Position numbers and translations under genes: made by a program
The notes under the pieces: model-generated
Told to the model about the DNA's origin: nothing
Seen by the model: the letters and a program-made list of their open reading frames with translations, nothing else
Database searches by the model: none
Virus record (IMG/VR): IMGVR_UViG_3300032050_000421
Location: 1-35,319 of that record
Length of the DNA stretch: 35,319 nt
Source: a virus
Reading direction: 5' to 3' (one strand)
In this document: piece by piece, positions 16,023 to 23,688 of the stretch
How the letters are laid out: each line of letters begins with the position of its first letter
Numbering within the stretch: position 1 is the stretch's first letter

Positions 16023-16051
16023 TGGACTTGTATCAAGAAGAATGGTAAAAT
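16023..16051 (+). promoter_or_regulatory. Predicted promoter for a leaderless start at 16060
   Basis: -35 TGGACT at 16023-16028, 17-nt spacer, extended -10 TGGTAAAAT (hexamer TAAAAT 16046-16051). The predicted start is about 16058, two bases before ATG 16060. The leader AAAAACCT has no ribosome site. Confidence 0.52.
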
Positions 16052-16059
16052 AAAAACCT

Positions 16060-16398
16060 ATGGATATTAAAAGAGTCAATCAGTCAGTTGTAGAAGATAC
16101 AATTTTGGGTATTTATGTCTGGGAGATGCCAGATGGTCGCTGGATTGGCGATGATGACGGAAATTTCCTATCAGTTACTTCTAAAAAAGGTAATAGGCAA
16201 AGAATGAACCTGCTTGCTGATGCTGTTAGATCTTATGGTATTTATGAAGGACAGCCTAAGTTTTTGGCGGGTAAAAGAAAGATTGATGACGAAGAATATC
16301 AGCATCAAAAGCAAAGATTGGATTGGGGACTAGTTCCAGATCCATATGATATTGGTAGTTATAAAGATGAAATGAAAAAGGTACAGGGTAAAAGATAA
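16060..16398 (+). CDS. Unknown small protein upstream of portal
   Basis: 112 residues, charged, no signal peptide or membrane segment. The N-terminus holds a beta-like stretch (TILGIYVWEMPDGRWIGDDD) and a basic patch (SKKGNRQRM). The C-terminus is Asp/Glu/Lys-rich with LDWGLVPDPYDIGSYKDEMK. It ends in a TAATG overlap with the portal gene, so the two are translationally coupled and it probably belongs to the head module (a packaging or portal accessory protein would fit the position). I do not recognise the family. Its own promoter and leaderless start make it the first gene of the head transcription unit. Confidence 0.75.
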   Translation: MDIKRVNQSVVEDTILGIYVWEMPDGRWIGDDDGNFLSVTSKKGNRQRMNLLADAVRSYGIYEGQPKFLAGKRKIDDEEYQHQKQRLDWGLVPDPYDIGSYKDEMKKVQGKR

Positions 16399-17978
16399 TG
16401 GAACATATCGACGACAATAACAATCAAGATATTGAAATTTCAAATGCGGCGGACTGGGTAAAATTTAATAGCCCAACAATTGAAAAAAGCAATGACCCAT
16501 TTAAGGTAGAAGGCGAAGATATTCTAAAGATCAATGGCCTTGGTGCAACATTTCGTCGTAAACTAAGTAGAGAAATTCAAAAAAGATTTGTTGGTGCTGA
16601 AGGAACAGGAACTCAGCAGAACCTATTGGCTCAAGCAATTTCTGGCTATGCCATGTTTGACTTGGTTGAACCACAATATAATCTTGAATATCTATCTAGA
16701 GTATATGAAATTTCTCCATATAATTATGCTGCAGTTAATGCAAAGGTTTCTAACATTGTTGGACTTGGATTTGATTTTATTGAAACCCGCAAAACTTTAG
16801 AGGCTATGGACGGAATTTCTAGCGAAGCTCAACTTGAAAGAGCACGTAGAAAGTTAAATAAACTTCGTCAAGAACTACATCAATGGCTTGAAGATTGCAA
16901 TGAAGAAGAAACATTTAAAGAGACATTAATTAAATTTTACACAGATGTTGAAGCAACAGGAAATGGCTACCTAGAAATTGGTAGAACTACAACTGGAAAA
17001 ATAGGATATATTGGACATATCCCAGCAAAGACTATGCGTGTTCGTCGTTTGCGTGATGGCTTTGTTCAATTGCTATATGGAAAGGCTGTATTCTTCCGTA
17101 ACTTTGGAGATCAAGAAACTCCTAACCCAATTGCAGGCGGAGAAGATAGACCTAATGAAATTATTCACATTAAGAAATATACGCCTCAAAACAATTATTA
17201 TGGATTGCCAGATATCGTAGCAGCATCTAATGCTATGGCTGGAAATGAGTTTGCTGGAAAATATAACCTAGATTATTTTGAAAATAAGGCAGTGCCTCGT
17301 TATATTATTACAGTAAAAGGCGGAAAGCTTTCATCAGAATCAGAAAGAAAATTGCTGGAGTTTTTCCAGGTCGGACTTAGAGGAAAGAATCACAGATCTC
17401 TTTATATTCCACTCCCAGCAGATTCTCCAGATTCTAAAACAGAATTTAAGATGGAGCCAGTTGAGGCAGGAACTCAAGACTCATCATTTAATACATATCG
17501 TAAAATGAACCGTGACGAGATTCTTCTTGCCCACCGTACCCCAATTAATAAAATTGGAACTCCAGAAGGAATTAATTTGGCGGCAGCAAGAGATGCCGAT
17601 AAGACATTTAAAGAGCAGGTTTGCCGTCCAGCACAAGATATTCTAGAGAAGAAAATTAATAGAATTATTGGCGAAATGACAGATGCTCTTGAAATTAAAT
17701 TTAATGAATTGGCCCTTACCGATGAGGATACAATGTCTAAGATTGATGAGCGTTATTTGAGGATGAAGGTAATTACTCCAAATGAAGTTCGAATTAGAAA
17801 AGGCATGGTTCCTTTAGAGGGTGGAGACGAAGTAGTTGAATTAAAGCCAGAGCAACAGGCTGAAATTCGTACCCAGGCCTCTGGAAATAGATTAAGGGAC
17901 CAAGAAAGACAAAATAATCAACCAGACATTTCTGGAGAAGCCCGTAATGAACAAGGGGCTGGAAGACAGGTTGAGTAA
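16398..17978 (+). CDS. Phage portal protein
   Basis: 526 residues, in the usual range for HK97/PBSX-type portals. It shows the family pattern: an N-terminal clip (YEISPYNYAAVNAKVSNIVG), a helical stem region (QHQ-free, ERARRKLNKLRQELHQWLED), the core NEIIHIKKYTPQNNYYGLPD with the G-x-P motif of portals, then YNLDYFENKAVPRYIITVKG and a long C-terminal part with LAHRTPINKIG. Twelve copies form the dodecameric ring at the capsid vertex through which DNA is packaged and ejected. It starts in a TAATG overlap and is followed by protease and capsid genes in the canonical order. The C-terminal 50 residues are Gln/Glu/Arg-rich and probably disordered. Confidence 0.9.
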   Translation: MEHIDDNNNQDIEISNAADWVKFNSPTIEKSNDPFKVEGEDILKINGLGATFRRKLSREIQKRFVGAEGTGTQQNLLAQAISGYAMFDLVEPQYNLEYLSRVYEISPYNYAAVNAKVSNIVGLGFDFIETRKTLEAMDGISSEAQLERARRKLNKLRQELHQWLEDCNEEETFKETLIKFYTDVEATGNGYLEIGRTTTGKIGYIGHIPAKTMRVRRLRDGFVQLLYGKAVFFRNFGDQETPNPIAGGEDRPNEIIHIKKYTPQNNYYGLPDIVAASNAMAGNEFAGKYNLDYFENKAVPRYIITVKGGKLSSESERKLLEFFQVGLRGKNHRSLYIPLPADSPDSKTEFKMEPVEAGTQDSSFNTYRKMNRDEILLAHRTPINKIGTPEGINLAAARDADKTFKEQVCRPAQDILEKKINRIIGEMTDALEIKFNELALTDEDTMSKIDERYLRMKVITPNEVRIRKGMVPLEGGDEVVELKPEQQAEIRTQASGNRLRDQERQNNQPDISGEARNEQGAGRQVE

Positions 17979-18005
17979 TACTACTCAACTGATTATTTGC
18001 CTTTT
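17970..18005 (+). terminator. Weak hairpin at the end of the portal gene
   Basis: GTTGAGTA (17970-17977) and TACTCAAC (17982-17989) form an 8-bp stem with a 4-base loop overlapping the portal stop codon. T-runs come later (17996-17998, 18002-18006) rather than directly after the stem, so termination is uncertain. It may be a partial terminator or may insulate the promoter that follows. Confidence 0.3.
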
Positions 18006-18025
18006 TATATATAAAAAATTATAAT
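17997..18025 (+). promoter_or_regulatory. Predicted promoter for a leaderless prohead protease gene
   Basis: -35 TTGCCT at 17997-18002, 17-nt spacer, -10 TATAAT at 18020-18025. The predicted transcription start is about 18032, one base before ATG 18033. TAAGCAT between them has no ribosome site. The -35 region shares the 11 bases ATTTGCCTTTT with the promoter before the major tail protein. Confidence 0.6.
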
Positions 18026-18032
18026 TAAGCAT

Positions 18033-19364
18033 ATGAATATTGAGAAATCTCTATGGTCATCAGATGGCGATAGAATCAGCTTATCGGTTCCTTTTACAAA
18101 AGTAAACCGTGAAAAACGCACAGTCTCAGGTTTCGCTACGCTTGATAACCTTGATCAAACAGGAGATCTTGTAACAGCAGAAGCAAGCATGAAGGCATTT
18201 GAAAACTTCCGTGGCAACATTCGTGAAATGCATGGATCAAATGCAGTTGGCAAAATGGTTTCATTTAGACCAGAAACATTTTATGATCCAAAGAGCGGCG
18301 AGTTTTATAATGGCGTGTATGTAGATGCATACATCTCAAAGGGCGCACAAGATACATGGGAAAAAATTCTTGACGGCACACTAGCAGGATTTTCAATCGG
18401 CGGAAAAATTATTGAATCAGATCATGAAGTAAATAAGGCAACAGGTAAGACAGTTCGTTTTATTAAAGATTATGCTCTTATGGAACTTTCAGTAGTAGAT
18501 TCACCAGCAAACGAGCTTTGCAACATTTTGTCTATTCAGAAAATGAATGGTCAGCTTATGTTTAAAGGTATTGCTGCAGAAACAGTAACAGAAAATATTT
18601 TTTATGATAAGGATACAGATGCTGTATTCGTATCAACAGAAGCATCTTATACATCTCCAGTAACAGGTAAAGAAGCAACCTTAATTGGATGGGTAGAGAG
18701 TAACGATGTAAACAAAGCAAAAGAGATCGATAGAATTCTTGCTTCATTCAAGAAGACAAGAGAAACGTTGCCTGATACAAACACAATTGCAAAACAGGCA
18801 AACGCAGAAGGAGGTAATGAAGTGTCAGAAAATACAGAAACAACTCCAGTAGTAGAAGAAACTGCTCCTGTGGTTGAAGAAACACCAGCCGCTGCTCCTG
18901 CAGAGGAAGCACCAGCTGTTGAAGACGCTCCTGCAGAAGAAGCAGTAGCAGACGCTTCTGCCGAAGTTCTGGAAAAAGCAGCCGACGTATCAGAAGTTGA
19001 GGTTGATGAACCTGATTTTGCAAAGATGCTAGGTGATCTTAAGGGATTTTTCTCTGAGACACTAAACAAGGCTTCTGAGGCAAACGCAGCTCAAGTGTCA
19101 GCAATTAAAGACACAGTTGAGACATTCAGCAAGAGCGTAGATACTCGTATTTCAGAATTGGCAGAACAACATGCAGCACTTTCAAAGGCTGTAGAAAACA
19201 TCAAGAACACGATTGAGGGCGTAGAAAAGCGTGTTGACGCAGTTGAATCAGAAACTGCAATTAAGAAGTCCTCTGACCTTGGCGGGTCACAGGAAGTAAT
19301 AACCAAATCCAAATCAAAATGGAACGGTTCTTTCCTCGGTTCCGTAAACGAAATTTTCAACTGA
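18033..19364 (+). CDS. Prohead protease with C-terminal scaffold region
   Basis: 443 residues. About residues 15-165 form an S78/XkdF-type prohead protease. His67 (in REMHGSNAVG), Ser121 (in LAGFSIGG) and Glu151 or Asp156 (in MELSVVDSPAN) fit the His-Ser-acidic arrangement and spacing of HK97-type proteases. A short alpha/beta region (about 185-250) follows, then an acidic Pro/Ala/Glu repeat (about 265-312, VVEETAPVVEET) and a long helical, coiled-coil-like region (about 315-410). The end, KSKWNGSFLGSVNEIFN, is a likely capsid-binding tail. The protein should direct procapsid assembly and then digest the scaffold. The start is chosen for the -10 seven bases upstream; there is no Shine-Dalgarno. 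An internal start at 18822 may also give free scaffold. Confidence 0.85.
   Translation: MNIEKSLWSSDGDRISLSVPFTKVNREKRTVSGFATLDNLDQTGDLVTAEASMKAFENFRGNIREMHGSNAVGKMVSFRPETFYDPKSGEFYNGVYVDAYISKGAQDTWEKILDGTLAGFSIGGKIIESDHEVNKATGKTVRFIKDYALMELSVVDSPANELCNILSIQKMNGQLMFKGIAAETVTENIFYDKDTDAVFVSTEASYTSPVTGKEATLIGWVESNDVNKAKEIDRILASFKKTRETLPDTNTIAKQANAEGGNEVSENTETTPVVEETAPVVEETPAAAPAEEAPAVEDAPAEEAVADASAEVLEKAADVSEVEVDEPDFAKMLGDLKGFFSETLNKASEANAAQVSAIKDTVETFSKSVDTRISELAEQHAALSKAVENIKNTIEGVEKRVDAVESETAIKKSSDLGGSQEVITKSKSKWNGSFLGSVNEIFN
18822..19364 (+). CDS. Scaffolding protein from an in-frame internal start (predicted)
   Basis: Inside the protease gene, AAGGAGGT (18808-18815) lies 7 bases before an in-frame GTG at 18822. 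Initiation there would give 180 residues, from residue 264 of the long product to its end: the acidic repeat, the helical region and the KWNGSFLGS tail, with no protease domain. That is the composition of a phage scaffold. It parallels lambda, where scaffold Nu3 is nested in the protease gene C. The ribosome site is stronger than those of most genes in the window and sits exactly at the domain boundary. Experimental support is absent. Confidence 0.6.
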   Translation: MSENTETTPVVEETAPVVEETPAAAPAEEAPAVEDAPAEEAVADASAEVLEKAADVSEVEVDEPDFAKMLGDLKGFFSETLNKASEANAAQVSAIKDTVETFSKSVDTRISELAEQHAALSKAVENIKNTIEGVEKRVDAVESETAIKKSSDLGGSQEVITKSKSKWNGSFLGSVNEIFN

Positions 19365-19384
19365 AAAGGTAGGTGAAATAAATA

Positions 19385-20437
19385 ATGAGCAATGAAACAT
19401 TAGAAAAAACAGTTGCAGCAAATACTACAGTTTCTACAGCTATGACAGGGTCAGCTTCAGCTACCACTGGCGTACACGTAGGATCTGAGGGAAATGGCGG
19501 TCTACTCAATCCTGAGCAGTCCTCTCGCTTCCTTGATTATATGTTTGATGCAACCGTCATTGGTAAAGTGGCTCGTACTGTTCGCATGCGAGCAGACACC
19601 ACTGAAATTGACCGTATTGGCGTAGGAAGTAAGCTTATGAAGCTTGCAACTGAAGCTGACGACACCGCTTCAAATAGCGCTGTCACATTCTCTAAGATCT
19701 CTCTTTCAACAAAGAAGCTACGCTTAGACTGGGAGCTTTCAACAGAGTCTCTTGAAGACAATATTGAGGGTGCAGATCTAGAAGATCACATCGCACGTAT
19801 GATGGCAACACAGGCAGGTAATGACATTGAAGATGTTATCCTAAATGGAAATACTGCACTAACATCAGATGCACTTTATAAGGCATTTGACGGTGTAGTA
19901 AAGAAGTCTAAGGCTAACGGTCACGTTGTTGACGCAGGTGGTGCAGCAGTATCACGTGCAGTATTCAATTCAGCACTTAAGGCTATGCCACGTAAGTACA
20001 AGCAGCGCAGAGCAGATCTTCGCTTCTTGGCTGGTTCCAATTTGATTCAGGACTTCCTGTACGCAAACAGCATTGGAACAAACAACACTATTCCACAGGA
20101 TATCGCTTCAAGCGTTATTCGTGGACAAGAAGTTCAGCCACTCGGCGGTCCAGCAGGATACGTCGCTCCATTCGCATTCGGTATTCCGATTGTTGAAGTT
20201 CCTCTTCTAAATGAGGCACAAGATGGCGACTATTCAGGCGAAACAGGTAATCACGGAGATATCCACTTGACATTCCCAAATAACGTAGTTATTGGTATCA
20301 AGCGTGATGTAACCGTTTACCGCTTCTTCTGGCCACGCAAGGACTCTATCGAATATACAATGTATACTCGTGTAGGTGTCGAAATTGAGCAGGCAGACGC
20401 TTGGGTCGTAGTTAAGAACGTTAAGGTCGCTTCCTAA
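19385..20437 (+). CDS. Major capsid protein (HK97 fold)
   Basis: 350 residues. It follows the protease/scaffold by 20 bases with the ribosome site AAAGGTAGGTG. After a Thr/Ala/Ser-rich 35-residue N-terminus comes GGLLNPEQSSRFLDYMFDAT, a conserved opening of HK97-type capsid proteins. Next are the E-loop region (KLATEADDTASNSAVTFSKI) and the spine helix (LEDHIARMMATQAGNDIEDV) with ILNGNT. The C-terminal A-domain part has VIGIKRDVTVYRFFWPRKDS. There is no long delta domain at the N-terminus, consistent with a separate scaffold. It should form the icosahedral shell. Its codons are richer in C/G-ending choices than the fibre genes, as expected for a highly expressed gene. A strong terminator follows. 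Confidence 0.9.
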   Translation: MSNETLEKTVAANTTVSTAMTGSASATTGVHVGSEGNGGLLNPEQSSRFLDYMFDATVIGKVARTVRMRADTTEIDRIGVGSKLMKLATEADDTASNSAVTFSKISLSTKKLRLDWELSTESLEDNIEGADLEDHIARMMATQAGNDIEDVILNGNTALTSDALYKAFDGVVKKSKANGHVVDAGGAAVSRAVFNSALKAMPRKYKQRRADLRFLAGSNLIQDFLYANSIGTNNTIPQDIASSVIRGQEVQPLGGPAGYVAPFAFGIPIVEVPLLNEAQDGDYSGETGNHGDIHLTFPNNVVIGIKRDVTVYRFFWPRKDSIEYTMYTRVGVEIEQADAWVVVKNVKVAS

Positions 20438-20464
20438 TTTATAGGATTTAGATCCGCAAGAAAT

Positions 20465-20494
20465 GCCCCCTAAATTAATTTTTGGGGGGCTTTT
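20465..20494 (+). terminator. Strong rho-independent terminator after the capsid gene
   Basis: GCCCCC (20465-20470) pairs with GGGGGC (20485-20490). The stem extends inward through a T-G wobble and three A-T pairs to a 6-base loop, and TTTT follows. It ends transcription coming from the protease and capsid genes. Confidence 0.9.
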
Positions 20495-20519
20495 CATTTA
20501 AATTTACTAATGCTATAAT
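20491..20519 (+). promoter_or_regulatory. Predicted promoter for the neck gene cluster
   Basis: -35-like TTTTCA at 20491-20496 (within the terminator T-tract), 17-nt spacer, extended -10 TGCTATAAT at 20511-20519. The predicted start is about 20526, 21 nt before ATG 20547, with AGGAG at 20536-20540. Terminator and promoter together reset transcription here. Confidence 0.6.
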
Positions 20520-20546
20520 TGTTTTAAGTAGAAATAGGAGATTAAT

Positions 20547-20945
20547 ATGTCATTTGAGACATTAAAAGTATCTGAACTAAAAAAGATTGCAGAAGACTTT
20601 GCAGTTGAAGTAGAAGGTCTAAAAAATAAATCAGACATCATTGCAGCCCTCGCAGAAGAAGGCGTAACATGGTCAATCTATCAAAAAACCCTTAGCGACA
20701 TTGAAGAGGCGGAAGAAGATTCAGACGAGATTCTACCTAGATTTGATCATAAGAAAGAACAAGCAAAAGACACTGTATTGGTTCGTATGACTAGAGCTAA
20801 TTTTAGGTATGATATTATGGGATTTACCTTTACTAAAGATCATCCATTTGTTGCGATGACTTCAGATAAGGCCCAAGCAATTTTTGACAAGGAGGAAGGC
20901 TTTAGATTAGCTACCCCAGCAGAGGTACAGGAATACTACAACTAA
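20547..20945 (+). CDS. SAP/HeH-like domain protein, probable head-associated protein
   Basis: 132 residues. Residues about 4-38 (LKVSELKKIAEDFAVEVEGL, KNKSDIIAAL) match the helix-extended-loop-helix pattern of SAP/HeH/Rho-N-like domains, which often start small phage proteins encoded beside the capsid gene. An acidic linker follows (EEAEEDSDE). The C-terminal half (VRMTRANFRYDIMGFTFTKD to FRLATPAEVQEYYN) is a small beta domain seen in head- or neck-adjacent phage proteins. The domain suggests nucleic-acid or protein contact; the precise role is unknown. Strong ribosome site TAGGAG. It is first in the cluster that runs through the neck genes. Confidence 0.72.
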   Translation: MSFETLKVSELKKIAEDFAVEVEGLKNKSDIIAALAEEGVTWSIYQKTLSDIEEAEEDSDEILPRFDHKKEQAKDTVLVRMTRANFRYDIMGFTFTKDHPFVAMTSDKAQAIFDKEEGFRLATPAEVQEYYN

Positions 20946-20960
20946 TCTAGCCTATACAAA

Positions 20961-21944
20961 ATGGAATTATCAATAGGCTCCACATATCCAGTAAAACATA
21001 AAGTTTATTGGAGAGGAGAACCTACGGATACAGATGCTCTTCCAGTTGTAACTGTTTATGATGTTACGGAAGATCCTACTGCCAACCCTCCAATTAATCC
21101 AAATACAGTTTTGTATACACTCACGGCTGAAAAGTCGGAAGTAGATATTGGTGTATACCAAATATCGCTTCCTGTTAATGCAACATATAAATCTAGAGAT
21201 TTAAAGCTTAGATGGTCTTATCAAATTAGCGGAAATGCTCAGGTAAGAGAGCATAAAGTATTTGTTATACAGCCATATGTAGATATTGAACAATCTATCG
21301 ATTCGCTTGGTTTTGGAGAAGATCCTTCAGATCCAGAATATAAAACATATTCTCAGCTTAGATCAGCAGAAAGATATGCTCGTAAAAACATAGAAAATTA
21401 TACTGGACAGAAGTTTTATTTATATAATGAAACATTTGCAATGTATGGCTCTGATTCAGATACACTTCTTCTTCCAGAAAAACTTTATGATTTACACAAG
21501 CTATATGTAAATGATATTCTTTTAATAGATAACTTAACTGATCCAGACACTGATAACTGGAATTATGATGTAGAAATTATTGAGAGCGGATTTGGGATAA
21601 GAATTAATCGTGCCAGCCTTTTAGATAATACAGTATATACTGCCAATGGCATGGTTCCTCCAACAATTCATGATGGAGATGGAGTATTTAAATCTGGCAA
21701 CAGATATACAGTTGTAGGCTCATTTGGCTACCCAAATGTTCCTGATAATGTGGAACTTGCAGCTATTGAATTAATGAGAGACTTTTTCGCTAAGGATAAT
21801 ACATGGCGAAATAAATATATAGGAGAACTATCTACATTCGACTGGGACTTCAAGTATACAAGTGGTGCTCACAGCGGAACAGGAAACCTTTACGCCGACA
21901 AACTTCTTGAAGACTTTGTTCTTTCCAAGATAGTTATAATCTAA
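20961..21944 (+). CDS. Head-tail adaptor (connector) protein
   Basis: 327 residues. The N-terminal 115 residues form a beta-sandwich (YPVKHKVYWRGEPTDTDALP to VREHKVFVIQPYVDIEQSID). Then comes the helical adaptor core (YSQLRSAERYARKNIENYTG) typical of gp6/gp15-type connectors, a beta region (LYDLHKLYVNDILLIDN), and a C-terminal helix (VPDNVELAAIELMRDFFAKD) followed by GELSTFDWDFKYTSG. Such proteins bind the portal ring and extend the neck. No good Shine-Dalgarno precedes the ATG; a TAnnnT hexamer (TAGCCT) ends 7 bases upstream, which is too weak to claim a leaderless start. It overlaps the next gene by one base (TAATG). Confidence 0.78.
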   Translation: MELSIGSTYPVKHKVYWRGEPTDTDALPVVTVYDVTEDPTANPPINPNTVLYTLTAEKSEVDIGVYQISLPVNATYKSRDLKLRWSYQISGNAQVREHKVFVIQPYVDIEQSIDSLGFGEDPSDPEYKTYSQLRSAERYARKNIENYTGQKFYLYNETFAMYGSDSDTLLLPEKLYDLHKLYVNDILLIDNLTDPDTDNWNYDVEIIESGFGIRINRASLLDNTVYTANGMVPPTIHDGDGVFKSGNRYTVVGSFGYPNVPDNVELAAIELMRDFFAKDNTWRNKYIGELSTFDWDFKYTSGAHSGTGNLYADKLLEDFVLSKIVII

Positions 21945-22375
21945 TGTCATCAGGGCTAGTAGACTCAATTCTATCAATGAAGCTTGACGTATATCGTCAA
22001 TCTGAAATTCAAGATCCAGATACTGGAGCCATTAAAAGAGAGTGGAATTTCCATAGAACAATCGCTTGCCACGCTAAAGGCGTTATTAGTAACTCTGCAA
22101 CAACCCGCTCAAGCGATAGACAAGTATTTGATAATAAGTATAAAAATGAACAGACAGTACAGCTTAGAACATCTGAAAAATTAATTACCAGAGAAAAGGT
22201 TACTAATATTAGAAACCAAGACGGGGTAGTTGTTTGGACTGAAATTAATTTCCCATCAGATACGCCAACAGTTTTTGAGGTCGTTGGAACAACTCCAATT
22301 ACAGACCCATTCGGTTCTTTGATTGGATATAATACTACAGTCATAAGATCGGAGAACCAGCAAATTGGACAATAG
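21944..22375 (+). CDS. Head-closure (stopper) protein
   Basis: 143 residues. The sequence MKLDVYRQSEIQDPDTGAIK, then a beta-rich stretch with the insert ATTRSSDRQVFDNKYKNEQT and closing strands VFEVVGTTPITDPFGSLIGY, has the size and strand pattern of head-closure/stopper proteins (SPP1 gp16, PF05521-like). These sit below the adaptor and seal packaged DNA. The position between adaptor and gp10-like gene supports this. Its 3' end overlaps the next gene by 11 bases. Confidence 0.72.
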   Translation: MSSGLVDSILSMKLDVYRQSEIQDPDTGAIKREWNFHRTIACHAKGVISNSATTRSSDRQVFDNKYKNEQTVQLRTSEKLITREKVTNIRNQDGVVVWTEINFPSDTPTVFEVVGTTPITDPFGSLIGYNTTVIRSENQQIGQ

Positions 22376-23147
22376 CACAGCATTAGTTCAGGCTGCCGTC
22401 GGTCTTGAAAGATTAATGGGTGGCACAAAGAACGCTACCCTAACAGATAGCACAGTAGCTCAAGTATCTGCTTATGTATATTACAATGCTCAAGTTCTTG
22501 CTAAATTAACTAAGAATAAAGCATTTCAAAGTAAATTTACAAAAACAATTTTTGATCAAATTCAAAAAGATTTTGGATTATATATAGATGCTCAGGCTAG
22601 AGTAAAGCCTAAATCTCTTCACCATGTTTATGAATGGAAGCGTGTCGGACAACCAAATGCTCGCCTATTTAAGCTAAAGGTTATTTCAGAGCAAGGTATT
22701 TCATTCAGAATATCCTATGAGTTTTTAGATTCCAAGACCCTTGTCCCAACAAGTAAGGGTGTTCACAGACACGTATTTAAGAATAAAGCTATGATTATGG
22801 AAAATGGAATTCCAGTAGTAATTCGTCCACGATTCTCAGAAAGATTAGTATTTGAAGTTCCAGGCGGAACAATTTTTATGCCTAAGCAAAAGTCTGTTAC
22901 AGTAAATAGGCCAGGAGGAAAAGCAGCAACTAATCAATTTAGATTGGCTTATGCAAGATTCTTTACTGGCAATCTAGTAAACAATTCAATCAAAAATTCT
23001 GGATTTCAAAAGCTATTCGGTGCATCAATGGCTAAAGCACTATCTATACCTTCAAATATTAAACGTGTTCAGTATAAATTTACTCCAAACACAATTAGCC
23101 TACAGGCAGACTCTGCCCTACACAATGCCTTTGGAGGAGTACTATGA
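22365..23147 (+). CDS. HK97 gp10-like neck/tail completion protein
   Basis: 260 residues from a TTG start at 22365, preceded by GGAG at 22351-22354. The next in-frame ATG is 17 codons in and has a poorer site. The N-terminal half is helical (VAQVSAYVYYNAQVLAKLTK). The middle has LHHVYEWKRVGQPNARLFKL and a GVHRHVFKNKAMIMENGIPV block, and the C-terminus is basic. Size and position between the stopper and tail-terminator genes fit the minor tail/neck family often annotated as HK97 gp10-like, though it is longer than usual. It is basic overall, which fits contact with DNA or the negatively charged neck. Ends in an ATGA overlap. Confidence 0.62.
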   Translation: MDNSTALVQAAVGLERLMGGTKNATLTDSTVAQVSAYVYYNAQVLAKLTKNKAFQSKFTKTIFDQIQKDFGLYIDAQARVKPKSLHHVYEWKRVGQPNARLFKLKVISEQGISFRISYEFLDSKTLVPTSKGVHRHVFKNKAMIMENGIPVVIRPRFSERLVFEVPGGTIFMPKQKSVTVNRPGGKAATNQFRLAYARFFTGNLVNNSIKNSGFQKLFGASMAKALSIPSNIKRVQYKFTPNTISLQADSALHNAFGGVL

Positions 23148-23656
23148 CAGTAAATTTTAAATTAGATGCAATGACAGAACTTCGTAAATTTATATGGACA
23201 AAATTAGTAGAATATAAAATATTTGACGAAGACGATTATTGGTCAGATAATTTAAATGAAAATATTATCCCAATTGTTCCAGTTCAGCAAACTGCTGAAA
23301 TGAATCAATTTTTGAGCGGGAAGAAGCATATAGTCTATGATAAGGTAGGAATGGCCTATGACGATATTTGGCTTATTTGTACAGAGCAGGTCCTATTTAC
23401 GACATATTCAACCGACTTCTCAGAAATTAATGAAGTAAGAAATTTTATGATTGATCAATTTAGACGCATGGATGATTCAGCCAAAGATGTAAATTATTGG
23501 TCTGGAATATCTAATAAGTTTAAGTTTCATTCAATTTATATTGCAGATATATCCCCTACATCTCCTTCAGAGGAGCTTCAGGGATTTTTCTCTGCGGACG
23601 TAATCCTTGAGGTCAAATATTCACGGATGACGGATACATTAGGCAGATACTCGTAA
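23144..23656 (+). CDS. Tail terminator protein
   Basis: 170 residues, starting within an ATGA overlap. It begins with a helix (DAMTELRKFIWTKLVEYKIF) followed by IIPIVPVQQTAEMNQFLSGK, GMAYDDIWLICTEQVLFTTY, a helix EINEVRNFMIDQFRRMDDSA and a long C-terminal beta hairpin. This alpha/beta layout and the position just before the major tail gene fit the tail-terminator family (lambda gpU, SPP1 gp17), which caps the tube and joins it to the neck. Assigned from pattern and gene order. Confidence 0.68.
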   Translation: MTVNFKLDAMTELRKFIWTKLVEYKIFDEDDYWSDNLNENIIPIVPVQQTAEMNQFLSGKKHIVYDKVGMAYDDIWLICTEQVLFTTYSTDFSEINEVRNFMIDQFRRMDDSAKDVNYWSGISNKFKFHSIYIADISPTSPSEELQGFFSADVILEVKYSRMTDTLGRYS

Positions 23657-23659
23657 CAT

Positions 23660-23688
23660 TTGCCTTTTGACCCCTTATGGCCTAAAAT
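23660..23688 (+). promoter_or_regulatory. Predicted promoter before the major tail protein
   Basis: -35 TTGCCT at 23660-23665 (inside ATTTGCCTTTT, identical to the protease promoter), 17-nt spacer, -10 TAAAAT at 23683-23688. The predicted start is about 23695, giving a leader of about 60 nt that carries the strong ribosome site AGGAGG. The rest of the 99-base gap 23657-23755 shows nothing else clear. Confidence 0.55.

Noticed and set aside
4342-22333. TATAAT hexamers inside coding sequence (4342-4347, 14172-14177, 22328-22333)
   Set aside because: In AT-rich coding DNA such hexamers occur by chance. These are not placed before gene starts and have no supporting -35, so I did not call promoters.
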